Positions 28,560-37,640 of a stretch of 64,000 nt of DNA are shown here, one piece after another. A program made the position numbers and the translations under genes. The stretch is taken from assembly GCA_018064425.1 (NCBI GenBank), contig JAGHVF010000002.1:124001-188000 (forward strand). The letters run 5' to 3'. The notes below the pieces were generated by a model, which saw nothing but the letters and a program-made list of their open reading frames with translations, searched no databases and was not told where the DNA came from. How positions within the stretch are numbered: the first letter of the stretch is position 1; every line of letters starts with the position of its first letter. This stretch comes from Candidatus Colinaster equi (GTDB lineage: Bacteria > Bacillota > Clostridia > Lachnospirales > Lachnospiraceae).

Positions 28560-28805
28560 TAATGAAGATTTTTAGTTTCGATATCGTTTTTTATATATTT
28601 AGGTTACATAACAAGATATGTAAAACTGTATATTTTGTCTAACAATTGTGTGCAAATTGTTTGCAAAACAGTACAATCGAGGCAATATATATAAAATGAG
28701 CAATTTTTCGAGATGCCAAATTGGTGAAAAACACTAATATATGAATAAAATATGAACAAATATACCAACAATGTAACAATTCGTTCATAAATTTGCTAAA
28801 AACTA
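28560..28805. other. AT-rich intergenic stretch
   Basis: No gene was found. The only structure I see is a 7-bp inverted repeat, TTACATA / TATGTAA with a 6-nt centre at 28604-28623, of unknown role. The promoter of the next gene follows. Confidence 0.6.
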
Positions 28806-28834
28806 TTTACAAAGAGAGACTCATAAGATATACT
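28806..28834 (+). promoter_or_regulatory. Promoter of the small lipoprotein
   Basis: TTTACA, 17-bp spacer, TATACT. A leader of about 70 nt, purine-rich, ends in GGAGG. Confidence 0.82.
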
Positions 28835-28912
28835 TCCAATTGTCGAGAGGAAAGCGAGAGCAATCCTTTCTGAGGAGATAATAAAAAAAGAAAAAATTGG
28901 AGGAAATTTATT

Positions 28913-29113
28913 ATGAAGAAGTTCGCAGTAGTTCTTGCAACAGCTATGGTAGCTGGTACAATGCTTGTAGCATGTGGTTCAGAAGCAGCAGTTGAGGAGA
29001 CAACAGCAGTTGAGACAACAACAGCAGTTGAGACAGTAGTTGAGGAGACAACAGTAGCAGAGACAGCTACAGAGACAGAGACAGCTACAGAGACAGCTAC
29101 AGATGCTGAATAA
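28913..29113 (+). CDS. Tiny Glu/Thr/Ala-rich lipoprotein
   Basis: 66 aa behind TTGGAGG. A signal peptide with lipobox LVAC places Cys-21 as the lipidated residue. The mature 46 residues are nearly only E, T, A and V in short repeats (AVETT, ATET). The result is a very acidic, probably disordered surface peptide. The underlying DNA is repetitive and prone to slippage. It has a strong promoter and terminator and stands alone. No function is recognised. Confidence 0.8.
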   Translation: MKKFAVVLATAMVAGTMLVACGSEAAVEETTAVETTTAVETVVEETTVAETATETETATETATDAE

Positions 29114-29141
29114 TTTGCAGTTAAGTTAAATAGCTAAGATT

Positions 29142-29171
29142 AGACCACGATGTAAATCGTGGTCTTTTTTT
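29142..29171 (+). terminator. Terminator after the small lipoprotein
   Basis: AGACCACGAT / ATCGTGGTCT perfect 10-bp stem, GTAA loop, T-run. Confidence 0.95.
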
Positions 29172-29306
29172 GGCTAAAAATACTTAGATGAAAAACAGCC
29201 CGGGTTTGAAACGTTAGTATTGCTTCTTCCTGTTATGCAATAGCACTTCTAAATACTTCTAAATAATTCCTTAATCAAATTTAATAATTAATTTATGAAA
29301 AATGTG

Positions 29307-29335
29307 TTGACATACAATATTATATGTCGTATAAC
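29307..29335 (+). promoter_or_regulatory. padR operon promoter
   Basis: TTGACA, 17-bp spacer, TATAAC. The first operator covers the spacer and -10 box. Confidence 0.85.
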
Positions 29336-29372
29336 ATTAAATGAAAACAATATTATACCGCGTATAATATTG
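29315..29372. promoter_or_regulatory. Twin PadR operators
   Basis: A perfect 11-3-11 palindrome, CAATATTATAC-CGC-GTATAATATTG, lies at 29348-29372. A close copy, CAATATTATAT-GTC-GTATAACATTA, lies at 29315-29339. Centres are 33 bp apart, about three helical turns. The upstream copy overlies the promoter and the other covers the start of the transcript. Confidence 0.85.
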
Positions 29373-29399
29373 GATAAAATATAGAAAGGAGTGTGTTCT

Positions 29400-29735
29400 A
29401 TGGTATTTAACACAGGTGCAGCACTTTTGGACGCAATAGTGCTTGCTGTAGTAGCCAAAGAGTCTGACGGGACGTATGGCTACAAGATCACACAGGATGT
29501 CAGGACAGTTATTGAATTGTCCGAATCAACATTGTATCCGGTGCTTAGAAGACTTCAAAAAGACGAATGTCTGGCAACATATGATAAGCAATATAATGGA
29601 AGAAACAGAAGATATTACAAAATTACCGAAAGAGGTGCGGCTCAGTTGGGGCTGTACAAGGGTGAATGGTTGAACTACAGCTCAAAAGTAACGGGAATAT
29701 TTTGTGGTGAGTCCTATGAAGGGAGAAATGAGTAA
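29400..29735 (+). CDS. PadR family transcriptional regulator
   Basis: 111 aa from the ATG at 29400, 8 nt after AAAGGAG; a GTG at 29391 lies inside that site. The winged helix is typical: YGYKITQDV, then ESTLYPVLRRLQKDECL, then NGRNRRYYKITERG. It is a short PadR without a long C-terminal domain. Twin operators sit on its promoter, so it likely represses its own operon. Its stop overlaps the next ATG (TAATG). Confidence 0.93.
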   Translation: MVFNTGAALLDAIVLAVVAKESDGTYGYKITQDVRTVIELSESTLYPVLRRLQKDECLATYDKQYNGRNRRYYKITERGAAQLGLYKGEWLNYSSKVTGIFCGESYEGRNE

Positions 29736-30463
29736 TGAAGAAAGATGAATATTTGAAAGAGCTGGAAGCTTGCCTATCTGATATTTCGTCTGAGGAAAGA
29801 GAAGATGCGCTGGCATATTACAGCGATTACATTGAGGCCGGCGGTGAGGAAAATGAAGAAGCGACAATAGCGTCACTTGGCTCGGCAGCCGAGCTTGCGA
29901 AGACAATCCGATTAGCAAATAATGACACAAATGTCATTGACGGAGAATTCACTGAGAATGGCTATTCTGATAGTGAAAAGACTTATGAGTCATTGCAGGA
30001 AAGAACTGCAATTGTAAAAAATGACACTAATGTCAACAAGAATAAAACGAGTGCAAGCAAGATAATTCTAATTGTTATATTGGCCATATTTGCATTGCCT
30101 ATACTCGGACCTGTTGCACTTGGTATTCTTGGCACATTGTTTGGCTTGGGAGTAGCAGCTATAGCAGTGGTGGCTGGTGTAGCAATAGTGCTTTTTGCAA
30201 TAGGAATTGCGGGCTTTGTTTGCGGAATTGTAGGTATTGTTATTGGAGCGTTATCACTTTTCGGCCCGGGCGGAGTTTGGGGCGGTATGGTGATAATAGG
30301 CGGTTCTGTAATTTGTCTTGCGATAGGTTGTTTGTTTACCTGCTTGCTTGCAACGGGATTGATAAAGGCTATTCCTCCTGTTGTCAGAGGTATCGTAGAT
30401 ATTTGTATAAAATTTATTAACTGGCTTAAGAACCTTTTTTGCAAAAAGGAAAAGGAGGCGTAG
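29735..30463 (+). CDS. DUF1700 (HAAS domain) membrane protein
   Basis: 242 aa. The N-terminal ~65 residues form the HAAS domain (YLKELEACLSDIS, then ALAYYSDYIEAGG). After an acidic linker come about four glycine-rich membrane segments (residues 107-215) and a basic tail. HAAS domains often stand beside PadR regulators and may relay membrane signals to them; here the genes overlap by one base, supporting that pairing. Confidence 0.9.
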   Translation: MKKDEYLKELEACLSDISSEEREDALAYYSDYIEAGGEENEEATIASLGSAAELAKTIRLANNDTNVIDGEFTENGYSDSEKTYESLQERTAIVKNDTNVNKNKTSASKIILIVILAIFALPILGPVALGILGTLFGLGVAAIAVVAGVAIVLFAIGIAGFVCGIVGIVIGALSLFGPGGVWGGMVIIGGSVICLAIGCLFTCLLATGLIKAIPPVVRGIVDICIKFINWLKNLFCKKEKEA

Positions 30464-30469
30464 TCAAAG

Positions 30470-31393
30470 ATGAAAAAGAGTTGGAAATATATACTACTTA
30501 GTACATTTATTGCACTTGCGGTCGGAGCAATCCTTTTGATGGTCGGAATACTTAACGGCGGCGTCAATATGGCTAAGACTATCCTTGAAGACGGCGATTA
30601 CTCTTTCGTGGATTACGATTTTGATGAGGGCAAGTGGCTTATCGGTTTTGGCGAAGACTGGAATGATGCTTTTGAGGAATATACCGAGAACCGTAGCTTT
30701 GATTTTGATAAGAATGACGTGGAAAACCTGACAATTGATGTTGCGGCAGCCGAAGTGTATGTAATGGAAAGTGATGCATCAAAAATAAAGGTAGATGTGA
30801 AGAATCAGCCGAAAATGAAGTATAAGGTATATGTTGATGATGAAACACTTCATATAAAAGATTCATTCATCGAAAATAGGAAGCACAATGATCCGACAGT
30901 TATTGAATTGTATATTCCCAAAGGAACTTGCTTAAATACTGTAAGTATTGATGTTGGGGCCGCAAAGATTAATGTTGATACAAAACTTGATTGTGAAGAA
31001 TTCAACATTGATATGAGCGCCGGAGCTGTTGATCTTGATGGCTTGAAAGCTAAGAAGGTTAATTGCAACCTGGCTGCCGGAGCAATCAATTTTGCGAATG
31101 CATATACGGATAATGTCGATATATCGGTATCTATGGGCGAAGTGATTTACAGAGGTGACATTGAAGACGAACTTAACTTGGATTGCTCAATGGGTGATAT
31201 TACAATGGAACTTGACAGCAGTGAAGGTGACCACAATTATGAGTGCTCTGTCGGTATGGGAAAAATGCGTATCGGAAATATTATGACAAATACGGTTGCA
31301 TGTGACAGAGAAGTAGACAACGGAGCAAATTCAAATTACAATATAGATTGTTCGATGGGTAGTGTCGATATTACATTTGCGCAGAATGTGTAA
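30470..31393 (+). CDS. DUF4097 beta-strand-repeat protein, membrane anchored
   Basis: 307 aa behind GGAGGCG. One N-terminal membrane helix (residues 7-28) precedes a domain of repeated short strands (LTIDVAAAEVYV, VSIDVGAAKINV, FNIDMSAGAVDL), the DUF4097 beta-solenoid pattern also seen in LiaG-like envelope proteins. It follows the DUF1700 gene by 6 nt. It is likely outside the membrane, role unknown. Confidence 0.88.
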   Translation: MKKSWKYILLSTFIALAVGAILLMVGILNGGVNMAKTILEDGDYSFVDYDFDEGKWLIGFGEDWNDAFEEYTENRSFDFDKNDVENLTIDVAAAEVYVMESDASKIKVDVKNQPKMKYKVYVDDETLHIKDSFIENRKHNDPTVIELYIPKGTCLNTVSIDVGAAKINVDTKLDCEEFNIDMSAGAVDLDGLKAKKVNCNLAAGAINFANAYTDNVDISVSMGEVIYRGDIEDELNLDCSMGDITMELDSSEGDHNYECSVGMGKMRIGNIMTNTVACDREVDNGANSNYNIDCSMGSVDITFAQNV

Positions 31394-31481
31394 GACTGTT
31401 TGAACAACAGGACTTCTGATTCTATGGCATTGTGAGAGTTATTAATCATAAACATGTATTACAGAAAAGGAGATTACGATT

Positions 31482-31661
31482 ATGGATAAGAAATTAACAA
31501 AATCACAGGACAAAATGATTTGCGGAGTATGCGGAGGCATTGCTGAGTATTTTAACATTGATATTACGGTAGTACGTATTCTTTGGGTTATTTTTACTCT
31601 TATGGGCGGATGTGGCATTATTGCCTACATCATTGCTGCTATCATTATGCCGGAAGCATAA
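31482..31661 (+). CDS. PspC domain protein
   Basis: 59 aa, easy to miss by length; AAAAGGAG lies 9 nt upstream. It is a minimal PspC domain: LTKSQDKMICGVCGGIAEYF, then ITVVRILWVIFTLMGG and a hydrophobic C-terminus. PspC proteins are membrane-stress sensors or effectors. It is the last gene of the PadR module, 88 nt after DUF4097, before a terminator. Confidence 0.92.
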   Translation: MDKKLTKSQDKMICGVCGGIAEYFNIDITVVRILWVIFTLMGGCGIIAYIIAAIIMPEA

Positions 31662-31709
31662 CATATGCACAGACGGACATTATAGGCACATTAAATGTAT
31701 ATGTTGAAG

Positions 31710-31739
31710 AGAGGGTTGCATAATTGCAACCCTCTTTTT
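31710..31739 (+). terminator. Terminator of the padR-pspC operon
   Basis: AGAGGGTTGCA / TGCAACCCTCT perfect 11-bp stem with TAAT loop, then TTTTT. Confidence 0.95.
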
Positions 31740-31801
31740 GCGTTTATGCGAGCGCCGCTATATGTAGGCTTGTATGAGCCCTTTGAAGCTGTTTGCTTCT
31801 A

Positions 31802-31830
31802 TTGACAAAAAGGGCGCAAATAACTATCAT
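31802..31830 (+). promoter_or_regulatory. valS operon promoter
   Basis: TTGACA, 17-bp spacer, TATCAT, about 60 nt before the valS start. No T-box motif was found in the short leader. Confidence 0.82.
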
Positions 31831-31892
31831 TATTAATAGTAGTGTAATTTAGGTTCACTATGTAAAAAGCTAGAAAAAAGGACGTTATAATT

Positions 31893-34556
31893 ATGAGTAA
31901 GGAATTGGCAAAGACCTATGATCCTAAGGGCATTGAGGATCGAATATATAGCAACTGGCTGGAGAAGAAATATTTCCATGCCGAGGTGGATCGTGATAAG
32001 AAACCATTTACCATCGTAATGCCACCACCAAATATTACAGGACAGTTGCATATGGGTCATGCACTTGACAATACGATGCAGGATATTCTCACCAGATATA
32101 AGAGAATGCAGGGATATAATGCATTATGGCAGCCCGGAACAGACCATGCATCGATTGCAACAGAAGTAAAGATTATTGAGACACTCAAAAAAGAGGGTAT
32201 TGATAAAGCCGATCTGGGAAGAGAAAAGTTCTTGGAGCGAGCTTGGGAATGGAAGAAAGAATACGGCGGAAGAATTATTAACCAGCTTAAGAAGATGGGT
32301 TCATCATGCGATTGGGATCGTGAGAGATTTACAATGGATGAAGGCTGTAACGAAGCTGTAACGGAAGTATTCTGTAAGATGCACGAAAAAGGATGGATAT
32401 ATAAAGGAAGCAGAATTATTAACTGGTGTCCTGTATGTAATACATCCATTTCAGATGCAGAGGTTGAGTATGAGGAGCAGGCAGGTCATTTTTGGCATAT
32501 AAAATATCCGATTGTTGATGATAACGGTCAGCCCAGCAAGACAGAATTCCTCACTTTTGCAACAACAAGACCTGAGACTATGCTTGGTGATACAGCTGTT
32601 GCTGTCAATCCAAAGGATGAGAGATATACATATCTTCACGGAAAGAGTGTATGGCTTCCTATAGTTAACAAAGCTATTCCTGTTGTGGAAGATGAATATG
32701 TTGATATGGAGTTTGGTACAGGTGTTGTTAAGATTACACCGGCACATGACCCTAACGATTTTGAGGTAGGTAAGCGTCATAACCTTCCTGAGATTAATAT
32801 TATGAACGATAATGCTACCATTAATAAAAACGGTGGCAAGTTTGAAGGCATGGATCGCTATGAGGCAAGAGAAGCTATCGTTAAGGAACTTGATGAAGCA
32901 GGACTTCTTGTTAAGATTGAAGATTATTCTCATAACGTAGGTACACATGACAGATGTAAGACTACTATCGAGCCGCTTATTAAAAAGCAATGGTTTGTTA
33001 AGATGGATGAGCTTATTAAGCCGGCAGTAAAAGCAGTAAAAGACGGTGAGATTAAGCTTATTCCACCTCGTATGGATAAGACGTATTTTAACTGGACAGA
33101 CAATATTCGTGATTGGTGTATAAGCCGACAGTTGTGGTGGGGACATAGAATTCCTGCATATTATTGTGATGATTGCGGCGAGGTGATTGTTGCAAAAAGT
33201 GCACCGAAGCAGTGCCCTAAGTGTGGATGTACACACTTTGAGCAGGATCCGGATACTTTGGATACATGGTTTTCTTCGGCACTTTGGCCATTTTCAACTT
33301 TGGGTTGGCCAAATAATACAGAAGACCTTAAGTATTTCTATCCTACAGATGTGCTTGTAACAGGATATGATATTATCTTCTTCTGGGTTATCAGAATGAT
33401 ATTCTCAGGTTATGAGCAAATGGGTGAGAAGCCGTTTAAGACAGTACTTTTCCATGGCCTTGTAAGAGATGATCAAGGTCGTAAGATGAGTAAATCTTTG
33501 GGCAACGGTATTGATCCGCTTGAGATTATTGATACATACGGTGCCGATGCACTTAGACTTACGCTTATTACCGGTAATGCGCCGGGTAATGATATGCGTT
33601 TCTACATGTCGAGAGTAGAGGCCAGCAGAAATTTTGCCAATAAAGTATGGAATGCCAGCCGTTTCATTATGATGAATATGGAAGGCAAAGATGTTAAGGA
33701 ACCTCTTGCTACGGAACTTGAGCCTGTAGATAAGTGGATTATTTCCAAACTTAATACGGTAATTAAAGATGTAACCGAGAACATGGATAAGTTTGAACTC
33801 GGTATTGCTGTACAGAAGGTATATGATTTTATATGGGATGAATTCTGTGATTGGTATATTGAGATGGTTAAGCCACGTTTGTACAACTCAGACGATGCCG
33901 GAAGTCAGAATGCCGCTCTTTGGACTTTGAAGACAGTGTTAATTGATGCACTTAAGTTGCTTCATCCGTATATGCCGTTTGTAACAGAAGAGATATTCTG
34001 TACACTTCAGTCCGAGGAAGAATCAATAATGATTTCAAAATGGCCTGAATATACAACAAAGAGAGCATTTGCCAAGGAAGAAGCGGATATTGAGAGAATC
34101 AAGGAAGCTGTCAGAGGCATCAGAAATGTTCGTAGTGCAATGAATGTTGCACCAAGTAAGAAAGCTTCGGTATATGTTGTTTCTAAGGACAAGGATGTAT
34201 GTGAGACATTTACTACAGGAAAATTGTTCTTTGCAACACTTGCGAATGCATTGGAAGTTATCGTTCAGTCTGATATGAACGGTATTGCCGATGATGCAGT
34301 GTCTGTTGTAATACCGGATGCCAATATTTATATGCCATTTGCCGAGCTTGTTGATATCAAGCAGGAGATTGAGCGTTTAACCAAAGAAGAAGAGAGACTC
34401 AAGGGTGAGATAAAGAGAGCATCGGGAATGCTTTCCAATGAGAAATTCACTTCCAAGGCTCCGGCTCAAAAAGTACAGGAAGAGAAAGACAAGCTTGCAA
34501 AATACGAGCAGATGCTCGGAGAAGTGCAGAAGCAATTGCAGAAAATGACAAAGTAG
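31893..34556 (+). CDS. valS: Valyl-tRNA synthetase
   Basis: 887 aa, usual bacterial length. It charges tRNA-Val. HIGH region PPPNITGQLHMGHA near residue 45, WQPGTDHASIATEV, editing domain TTRPETMLGDTAVAV, and KMSKS as GRKMSKSLGNG near 530. The C-terminal coiled coil (residues ~820-885) is present. Two zinc-like Cys pairs (CPVC, CDDC/CPKC) occur. It leads an operon with fapA, folC and two further genes. Confidence 0.97.
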   Translation: MSKELAKTYDPKGIEDRIYSNWLEKKYFHAEVDRDKKPFTIVMPPPNITGQLHMGHALDNTMQDILTRYKRMQGYNALWQPGTDHASIATEVKIIETLKKEGIDKADLGREKFLERAWEWKKEYGGRIINQLKKMGSSCDWDRERFTMDEGCNEAVTEVFCKMHEKGWIYKGSRIINWCPVCNTSISDAEVEYEEQAGHFWHIKYPIVDDNGQPSKTEFLTFATTRPETMLGDTAVAVNPKDERYTYLHGKSVWLPIVNKAIPVVEDEYVDMEFGTGVVKITPAHDPNDFEVGKRHNLPEINIMNDNATINKNGGKFEGMDRYEAREAIVKELDEAGLLVKIEDYSHNVGTHDRCKTTIEPLIKKQWFVKMDELIKPAVKAVKDGEIKLIPPRMDKTYFNWTDNIRDWCISRQLWWGHRIPAYYCDDCGEVIVAKSAPKQCPKCGCTHFEQDPDTLDTWFSSALWPFSTLGWPNNTEDLKYFYPTDVLVTGYDIIFFWVIRMIFSGYEQMGEKPFKTVLFHGLVRDDQGRKMSKSLGNGIDPLEIIDTYGADALRLTLITGNAPGNDMRFYMSRVEASRNFANKVWNASRFIMMNMEGKDVKEPLATELEPVDKWIISKLNTVIKDVTENMDKFELGIAVQKVYDFIWDEFCDWYIEMVKPRLYNSDDAGSQNAALWTLKTVLIDALKLLHPYMPFVTEEIFCTLQSEEESIMISKWPEYTTKRAFAKEEADIERIKEAVRGIRNVRSAMNVAPSKKASVYVVSKDKDVCETFTTGKLFFATLANALEVIVQSDMNGIADDAVSVVIPDANIYMPFAELVDIKQEIERLTKEEERLKGEIKRASGMLSNEKFTSKAPAQKVQEEKDKLAKYEQMLGEVQKQLQKMTK

Positions 34557-34590
34557 TAGGGATTCAAACTTTACGGGGTGGTGCGTATCT

Positions 34591-36123
34591 ATGAGCGAAA
34601 TGCAGAAACTGTCTGCCGACAGATTGAAACAGTTACGCGAACAACTAAAGAATGAGCAGGAAAAGCAGCAGGAACAGGATGCTGAAAAAGCAGCTGAGAA
34701 GGCCAAGAATGTTGAAGCTGACATGGAAGAACAGTTCAAGGAGGAGAGCGGTAAGTTTATCAGCGTAATTTTATCCGAGGACAAGATGTCGGCATCGGTA
34801 ATACTTGGTAAACCGTATGATGATATCAATTATACGGTGCCTGAAGTGGTTGCGGCTTTGCGTAAGAACAAAGTAGTGCTTGGATTCAAGACTTCCGATA
34901 TTATGGAGATGCTGAATGAGGGTATATACGAAGAGCCGATTACTGTTGCTGTTGGTAAAGATGTTGAGCAGGGACAGGACGGATATTTTGAGTTCACTGT
35001 GGATATGTCTGCGCATAAGACCCCGGAGATCAGACCTGACGGAACGGTTGATTATTCGTCAATGGGAAAACTGGCCAATGTAAGAGAGGGCGATATTATT
35101 GCTATATATCATCCCGCTGTGCAGGGCGTAAAGGGATATAATGTTACCGGAACAGAGTTGTTGCCCAAAATTGCAAAAGAATTGAATCCGCTCAGAGGCA
35201 AGAATATAGAGTACAATGAAGAGACTTTTGAATATAAGGCAACTCTTACGGGAAAAATATCATGCATAAACGGTAATGTTGAGATTCTTACCGTTCATGA
35301 GATAAACAATGATATCGATTTGACCATAGGAAGCGTTGAATTCTATGGAGATGTTGTAATAAACGGTAATGTTGAAGCAGGTTGTTTGATTAGAGCCGGT
35401 CGTAACGTTACGATTAACGGAACTGTATCGGGAGCAAAAGTTTTTGCCGGCGGTGATATTGTTTTGTCAAAGGGCGTTCAAGGTAACGAGAAAGCAAAGA
35501 TATCTGCAAGAGGTAATGTTTTTGCTGATTTTATAGAATATGCTACTGTTGATGCCGGTGAGGATGTTCATGCCAATTCCATTATCAATTCCAATGTGAA
35601 TGCAAAAGGAACAATCCTTGTAGACGGCACCAGAGGTGTGGTGCTCGGAGGATATGCGCATGGTTTGAAAGGTGTATCGGTACGTAATTCGGGCAATTAT
35701 CTGGAACTTAAGACTGTGCTTCATGCCGGATATACACCGGAAGAATATGAAGAGTATACGAATATTGTTACAAAGGAAAACGAGGCCAAGCTTCAAATGG
35801 AAGAAGTGGTCAGTCATATGTCGATGCTGCTTCGAGAGGCACAGAAGAAGGGTGCAGATGATAAGAGTAAAGCTGAGATTATGGAACTCAACAAGAAGAA
35901 ACAGGAAATATGTGACACGCTAAAGAGCCTGGATGATGATAAACACATAATTTCCGATAGAATGTCGGTGGGTGCCAATTCAAGTATCGTAGTCAGAGGA
36001 GATGTGTTCATCAATTCGATTATTTCCATAGATATGGCAATCTTAAAGATTATTAAACAGGATTGCATGGCCAAATATATATGCAGAAACGGCATCATTG
36101 AAAGAAGAATGATTCCTACATAG
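34591..36123 (+). CDS. FapA family (DUF342) protein
   Basis: 510 aa behind GGGGTGG. The N-terminal ~50 residues are a charged coiled coil. The central DUF342 region contains GKLANVREGDIIA, then repeated short strands (GSVEFYGDVVINGNVEAGCLIRAG, VNGTVSGAKVFAGGDIVL-like) that build a right-handed beta-helix, followed by a second coiled coil (~380-450). FapA in Vibrio affects flagellar placement through FlhF; whether this one does is not known. Confidence 0.88.
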   Translation: MSEMQKLSADRLKQLREQLKNEQEKQQEQDAEKAAEKAKNVEADMEEQFKEESGKFISVILSEDKMSASVILGKPYDDINYTVPEVVAALRKNKVVLGFKTSDIMEMLNEGIYEEPITVAVGKDVEQGQDGYFEFTVDMSAHKTPEIRPDGTVDYSSMGKLANVREGDIIAIYHPAVQGVKGYNVTGTELLPKIAKELNPLRGKNIEYNEETFEYKATLTGKISCINGNVEILTVHEINNDIDLTIGSVEFYGDVVINGNVEAGCLIRAGRNVTINGTVSGAKVFAGGDIVLSKGVQGNEKAKISARGNVFADFIEYATVDAGEDVHANSIINSNVNAKGTILVDGTRGVVLGGYAHGLKGVSVRNSGNYLELKTVLHAGYTPEEYEEYTNIVTKENEAKLQMEEVVSHMSMLLREAQKKGADDKSKAEIMELNKKKQEICDTLKSLDDDKHIISDRMSVGANSSIVVRGDVFINSIISIDMAILKIIKQDCMAKYICRNGIIERRMIPT

Positions 36124-36131
36124 TGAGAACG

Positions 36132-37457
36132 ATGAATATTGAAGATGTAAAGACATATAATGAGGCGGTATCGTATATTAATGCGATACCGCGTTTTTCG
36201 GGTAAAAATGAGATGACCGACACAGTGGCTTTCCTTGATGCGGTGCATATTTACCTGAAAAACAACCAATATGAGACAAGTGAATACAAACCGAAGATAA
36301 TTCATGTGGCGGGAACAAACGGTAAAGGCAGTACATGTAGCTATTTGACATCCATACATAGACAGATGGGGTATAAGACCGGTACTTTTACCTCGCCGCA
36401 TCTTGTTGATATGGTGGAGAGAATTGCAATTGACGGTGTGAGTATCTCACATGAAAGTTTTTTTTCTTATTTTCAGATAATACGTACTATTTTGAAGGAA
36501 TATAATGAGGCAAGAGGTACATTATATCATCCGTCATTTTTCGAATTCATTTTCTTTATTGCAGTTATGTGCTTTACCGTTGAAGCTGCTCAGGTGCAAA
36601 TATGGGAGACCGGACTTGGCGGCAGACTTGATGCTACCAATAGCCTGCCTGACAAAGATATATGTATCATTTGCGAGATAGGCATGGACCATATGGAATA
36701 TTTAGGTGATACAATTGCGAGCATTGCATATGAGAAGGCCGGGATAATACGAGAAGGTGTGCCGGTAGTTGCTGTTAGCAATAATCCGCAATCGTTGTCC
36801 GTAATAACAGACAGGGCAAATGAAGTGGGAGCACCTTTAATAGTTACACCTGCTATTAAAAATATTACATATAATAAGAAGAATAAGGGGATTGATTTTT
36901 CATTTGAATCTCGTTATTATAATAATGCTACTTTTTATTTGAAGAGTGGTGCTTTGTACCAAGTTGAGAATGCAACGCTTGCAATTGCGGCTGTTGATGA
37001 GCTGTATAGAGGGGCGTGTGATACCGCAACAATACAGCGCGGACTTGATGCAATGATTTGGCCCGGACGACTTGAAGAAGTGGAAGACGGGGTGTTTTAT
37101 GACGGTGCTCACAATGTTGACGGAGTGAATGCACTGATTGACAGCGTATCGACAGATGGCTGTAAGGGTGAGCGACTGTTACTTTTTTCGGCAGTGGATG
37201 ATAAGCAGGCGGATGTTATGCTGCAGAATATCGCAGATTCGAAATTGTTTTCGCTTGTAGCTACAGCTCATATTGATAGTAGCAGAGGCATTAAAAGAGA
37301 AAAATTAGAAGAATTGATAAGTGTATGTAAATCCTACGCAGTATATGAGTCTGTGGAAGAAGCAATTGATGCACTTAAGAGAATACGTAAAAAGCAGGAT
37401 TATATATATGTGTGTGGCTCACTGTATATGATTGGGGAACTTAAGTCACGCGGATAA
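36132..37457 (+). CDS. folC: Folylpolyglutamate synthase / dihydrofolate synthase
   Basis: 441 aa from the ATG at 36132; a GTG at 36123 overlaps the preceding stop and is less likely. It adds glutamate to folates in an ATP-dependent Mur-ligase-type reaction. Seen: HVAGTNGKGSTCSYL (P-loop), TSPHLVDMVERI, TGLGGRLDATN, and the C-terminal DGAHNVDG. Six to eight bases separate it from fapA. Confidence 0.95.
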   Translation: MNIEDVKTYNEAVSYINAIPRFSGKNEMTDTVAFLDAVHIYLKNNQYETSEYKPKIIHVAGTNGKGSTCSYLTSIHRQMGYKTGTFTSPHLVDMVERIAIDGVSISHESFFSYFQIIRTILKEYNEARGTLYHPSFFEFIFFIAVMCFTVEAAQVQIWETGLGGRLDATNSLPDKDICIICEIGMDHMEYLGDTIASIAYEKAGIIREGVPVVAVSNNPQSLSVITDRANEVGAPLIVTPAIKNITYNKKNKGIDFSFESRYYNNATFYLKSGALYQVENATLAIAAVDELYRGACDTATIQRGLDAMIWPGRLEEVEDGVFYDGAHNVDGVNALIDSVSTDGCKGERLLLFSAVDDKQADVMLQNIADSKLFSLVATAHIDSSRGIKREKLEELISVCKSYAVYESVEEAIDALKRIRKKQDYIYVCGSLYMIGELKSRG

Positions 37458-37469
37458 TGGAGCAAACAT

Positions 37470-37625
37470 ATGATTAATTTCGAAGAGGAATTGAAGAAAT
37501 TCCATCCATCACTTGAAATAGAAGAAGCGGAAGACGCGATATACAACCAGGATCTTACGGATATGGCAGATTTGCTGGTAAGTCTGGTCAAGGAAGATAA
37601 AGAAACCAAAAGCGACAATCAATAG
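37470..37625 (+). CDS. Small acidic protein, unrecognised
   Basis: 51 aa, starting 12 nt after folC with GGAG upstream and ending 15 nt before the next gene. It is acidic and helical (EEELKKFHPSLEIEEAEDAI, then DMADLLVSLVKE). Position, spacing and ribosome site argue for a real gene. No family is recognised. Confidence 0.72.
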   Translation: MINFEEELKKFHPSLEIEEAEDAIYNQDLTDMADLLVSLVKEDKETKSDNQ

Positions 37626-37640
37626 TATGGAGATATAAGC

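Noticed and set aside
31740..31892. T-box leader for valS
   Set aside because: The promoter lies only about 60 nt before the start codon and the T-box core is missing.
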